NCBI GenBank assembly: GCA_037975125.1
Contig: CM075850.1
Coordinates: forward strand, 125,786,057 to 125,850,056
Direction: 5' to 3'
DNA: 64,000 nucleotides
Origin: Latrodectus hesperus
Taxonomy: Eukaryota > Arthropoda > Arachnida > Araneae > Theridiidae
Part shown: in pieces, positions 61,601 through 64,000 of the stretch
Numbering within the stretch: position 1 is the stretch's first letter
Layout: each line of letters starts with the position of its first letter
The notes under the pieces: generated by a model
What the model was told of the DNA's origin: nothing
What the model saw: the letters and a program-made list of their open reading frames with translations, nothing else
The model's database searches: none
Made by a program: the position numbers and the translations under genes

Positions 61601-64000
61601 TATATTTTAAATTTATTACAAAAGTTCAAATTTATATTTTGAAATAATATGTATTTATAAGTTAATCTGTGACTGACATCTTGATATGAATTTAACACAA
61701 TTTCATGATCTTGTTCCCAATTCAACCATTGACAAAAATTCGGTACGCAAACTGAAATAACAGAACTCTACACAAATAGCAGAATAAAGATAATGCCAAA
61801 TATGAAAAAAATAGAATGAACGCAATAGCATAATAATAGTATTGCACAATAAATGGGTATTTCATTTATATAAGTAGAACGATTCAGTATTCTAAAGATA
61901 TTTTTGTGTCGATTGAACACGTGATTTCCAAATTGGCATCAAATTAGCATGCTATAGATTGGTAAAATTTATTTAAAATCAATGAAAAATGTTTCATGAT
62001 TGATTGAATGTCAACATTTTGATGATAAAAGTTCCATATCATTTGTAATTTTCACAAAAAAGATGTGAAAAAATTCCAAATGATTGACCAAATCTGAACT
62101 CAACTTGACACCCTATCATAAATCTGTCACTTATACTCGAACCATTCGCAGCGGTGATTGATTCATTGCTTATTACTGAGCTGGTTTAGCCTAAAGTGGT
62201 CTTCCAAGACAAATTGATGTGAGCCTATCAATCATTGCAGTAATCAATTTTTATGCTAGGGGTTAACTATTTGTTATGTTGCATCTGTGTTTCCTGCTTA
62301 GTCAATATTTTGTTGTGTATCGAGGATCCATTACCATTCAATGTGCAATCCATTGCTATTTTTTAAATTATTGAGTAATTAAAAATCATTTTACAATAAA
62401 AATAATAAAATATTTGTTTACAAAACAGCATAAACCTGAGTCTATCCTATAATGTATAATCTAACATGAGCATTGCTGAAAAAAATAAATAGTACAATAT
62501 GCATTATTTTTGTGTTCCTTATTTTGGCAATAGTATTATCTCTTTTTAGTATTTATCAGTCATTTATGATAGTATCATATGAGTAAATTAATATTTTTTG
62601 AAATTATGTGTAATAAGATAATAGTTGTTTTGAAAACTCAAATTTGTTAACATCTTATTTAATTTTAAGCTATTACGTTAGTAGTTGTGTATGAATATGA
62701 TTTACTTTTCTCGTGTTTTTAATAAAATATTTTTCCATAAATTTTTAATAATATAAATATGTTTTTTACCTTACATACTTAATGATACTTGATTAAATTT
62801 AAGGTTTTATAATAATTATCATATATAATGATTAATAATTATTGTCTGCTATAACCTATAGAAAATATATAAGCAACCATCACATTTTCCGTCCTCAATT
62901 GATCTCGAAGTGAAAAATTTCTAATTGAAGAGCGTATGTTAAAATGTAAATATTTTCCCATCTAATCGTCGGTCTTGCTTCTGTAAGCCGTTGATCACTG
63001 TATCTCCTTTTAATAACCATATGCTATAGAAATTTACTTGATAAGAGTAAATATATGTATAATAAATGGTTGTATAACAAATATAAGAAAGTGAATAGGT
63101 CATACTCATATAACATATGTGTGAAGAAAATGTCAGAATTTGTCAAGAAAATAAACATGAAATGAATCTTGGAAAATGAGCAAACCTGGAAAGAAAAATG
63201 AATTGATTAAAGACTCAATTGAGGAAAAAGAAGATTACAATTTCAGGAAACATTCGAAGCAATATTATTGACGCTTTTAAAATAGAATATTGCATAATTG
63301 AATAAAATCTTGAAGAAAAATATTTATAACTTAGAAAATTGGTACAAAAATTTAAAACATAAGTACTTTAATAAAACTAAACATTAATTTTATGACTATT
63401 GTGTTCTACAATTAAACATTAATGTAGCTGAAAACAATTTGGTAGAAAATCCGTTGATTTCATGTCTTCTATTTTTGATGCATTTCTCCTTTTCTGTTTA
63501 ACTTTAAAGATTTAGGCTGCAAAGTTTTCTCTCTAAGAAGAGAGAGAGAGACTGAGAAAGAAAAAAGAAGGATAAAGACAGAGAGCATTTTAATATGTTT
63601 AGTGTCTTTCAGTAAATGAAATAAAGGCAGGAATTCTTGTCAACAACTTCATGAATTTTTTTAATCAAAAAAGTGTCAAGAAAATGTGGAAGGCAACATG
63701 TTTTTGTTTTTTAAAGTATTTCGCTTAGGAGCAGTTAGACACTAGGATTTGAAAGTGGTGGAATGTGAAACTTGTCTGTTATGTGAGATATTAAGCCTTT
63801 GAAAAAAAAATCTTGAAAAGAACTTTTGCAAAAACTGCTTGTAACAGTAAAGTATTATAAGTAAAATAAACTTCTCTTTGAAATAAAAGAAAGTATATAA
63901 TGCGATACATTTTTCAATCTTTTGTAACTTTTTGTATAAATATGTGTTTATTCAACTAAATAATATATATAAAATTAACAACATACATTAATCTAAATTA
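61601..64000. other. AT-rich DNA, no gene seen
   Basis: Only a short (AG)n at 63538-63552 is notable. Confidence 0.5.

Overview
This is AT-rich nuclear DNA of a multicellular eukaryote, with no compact gene organisation, no operons and no intact host gene that I can recognise. The repeat content (Tc1/mariner-type DNA transposons, a Ty3/Gypsy-like LTR element with a tRNA-Leu-type primer site, several tRNA-derived SINE families, LINE tails, and very long (TA)n tracts) fits an arthropod. The Tcb2-like transposase and the gag repeat style recall orb-weaving spiders. That taxonomic guess is inference from general knowledge of these families; nothing in the window names the species.

Layout. 1-11 kb is mostly featureless AT-rich DNA with a solo LTR (1169-1766), a truncated SINE (2441-2630), two GC-raised islands with exon-like open frames (6259-6566 and 8106-8470), and one copy of an unclassified repeat (10981-11280). 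12.1-15.6 kb is a chain of (TA)n tracts and two DNA transposons: a foldback-type element with ~300 bp inverted ends, then a 1405 bp Tc1 element. 16-24 kb is rich in SINEs, including a SINE inserted inside another SINE with target duplications visible. 26-46 kb is AT-rich DNA with four LINE 3' ends, SINE pieces, a degraded Tc1-like transposase (35.5-36.6 kb) and (TA)n/(TG)n tracts. 47.1-48.5 kb holds a second 1405 bp Tc1 copy with perfect TA duplications. 49.1-53.2 kb holds the most interesting object: a complete-looking LTR retrotransposon, inserted in a (TA)n tract, with nearly identical LTRs but missing protease, reverse transcriptase and most of RNase H. 53.4-64 kb is AT-rich with a tandem duplication, an inverted repeat and weak exon-like islands.

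The coding capacity that can be named belongs to mobile elements, and every such frame is broken or internally deleted. The young LTR element looks recently moved although it lacks its own polymerase, so it was probably moved by proteins from a related full-length copy elsewhere. Host exons may exist as short pieces in long introns or intergenic DNA; the candidates listed are weak and unassigned.
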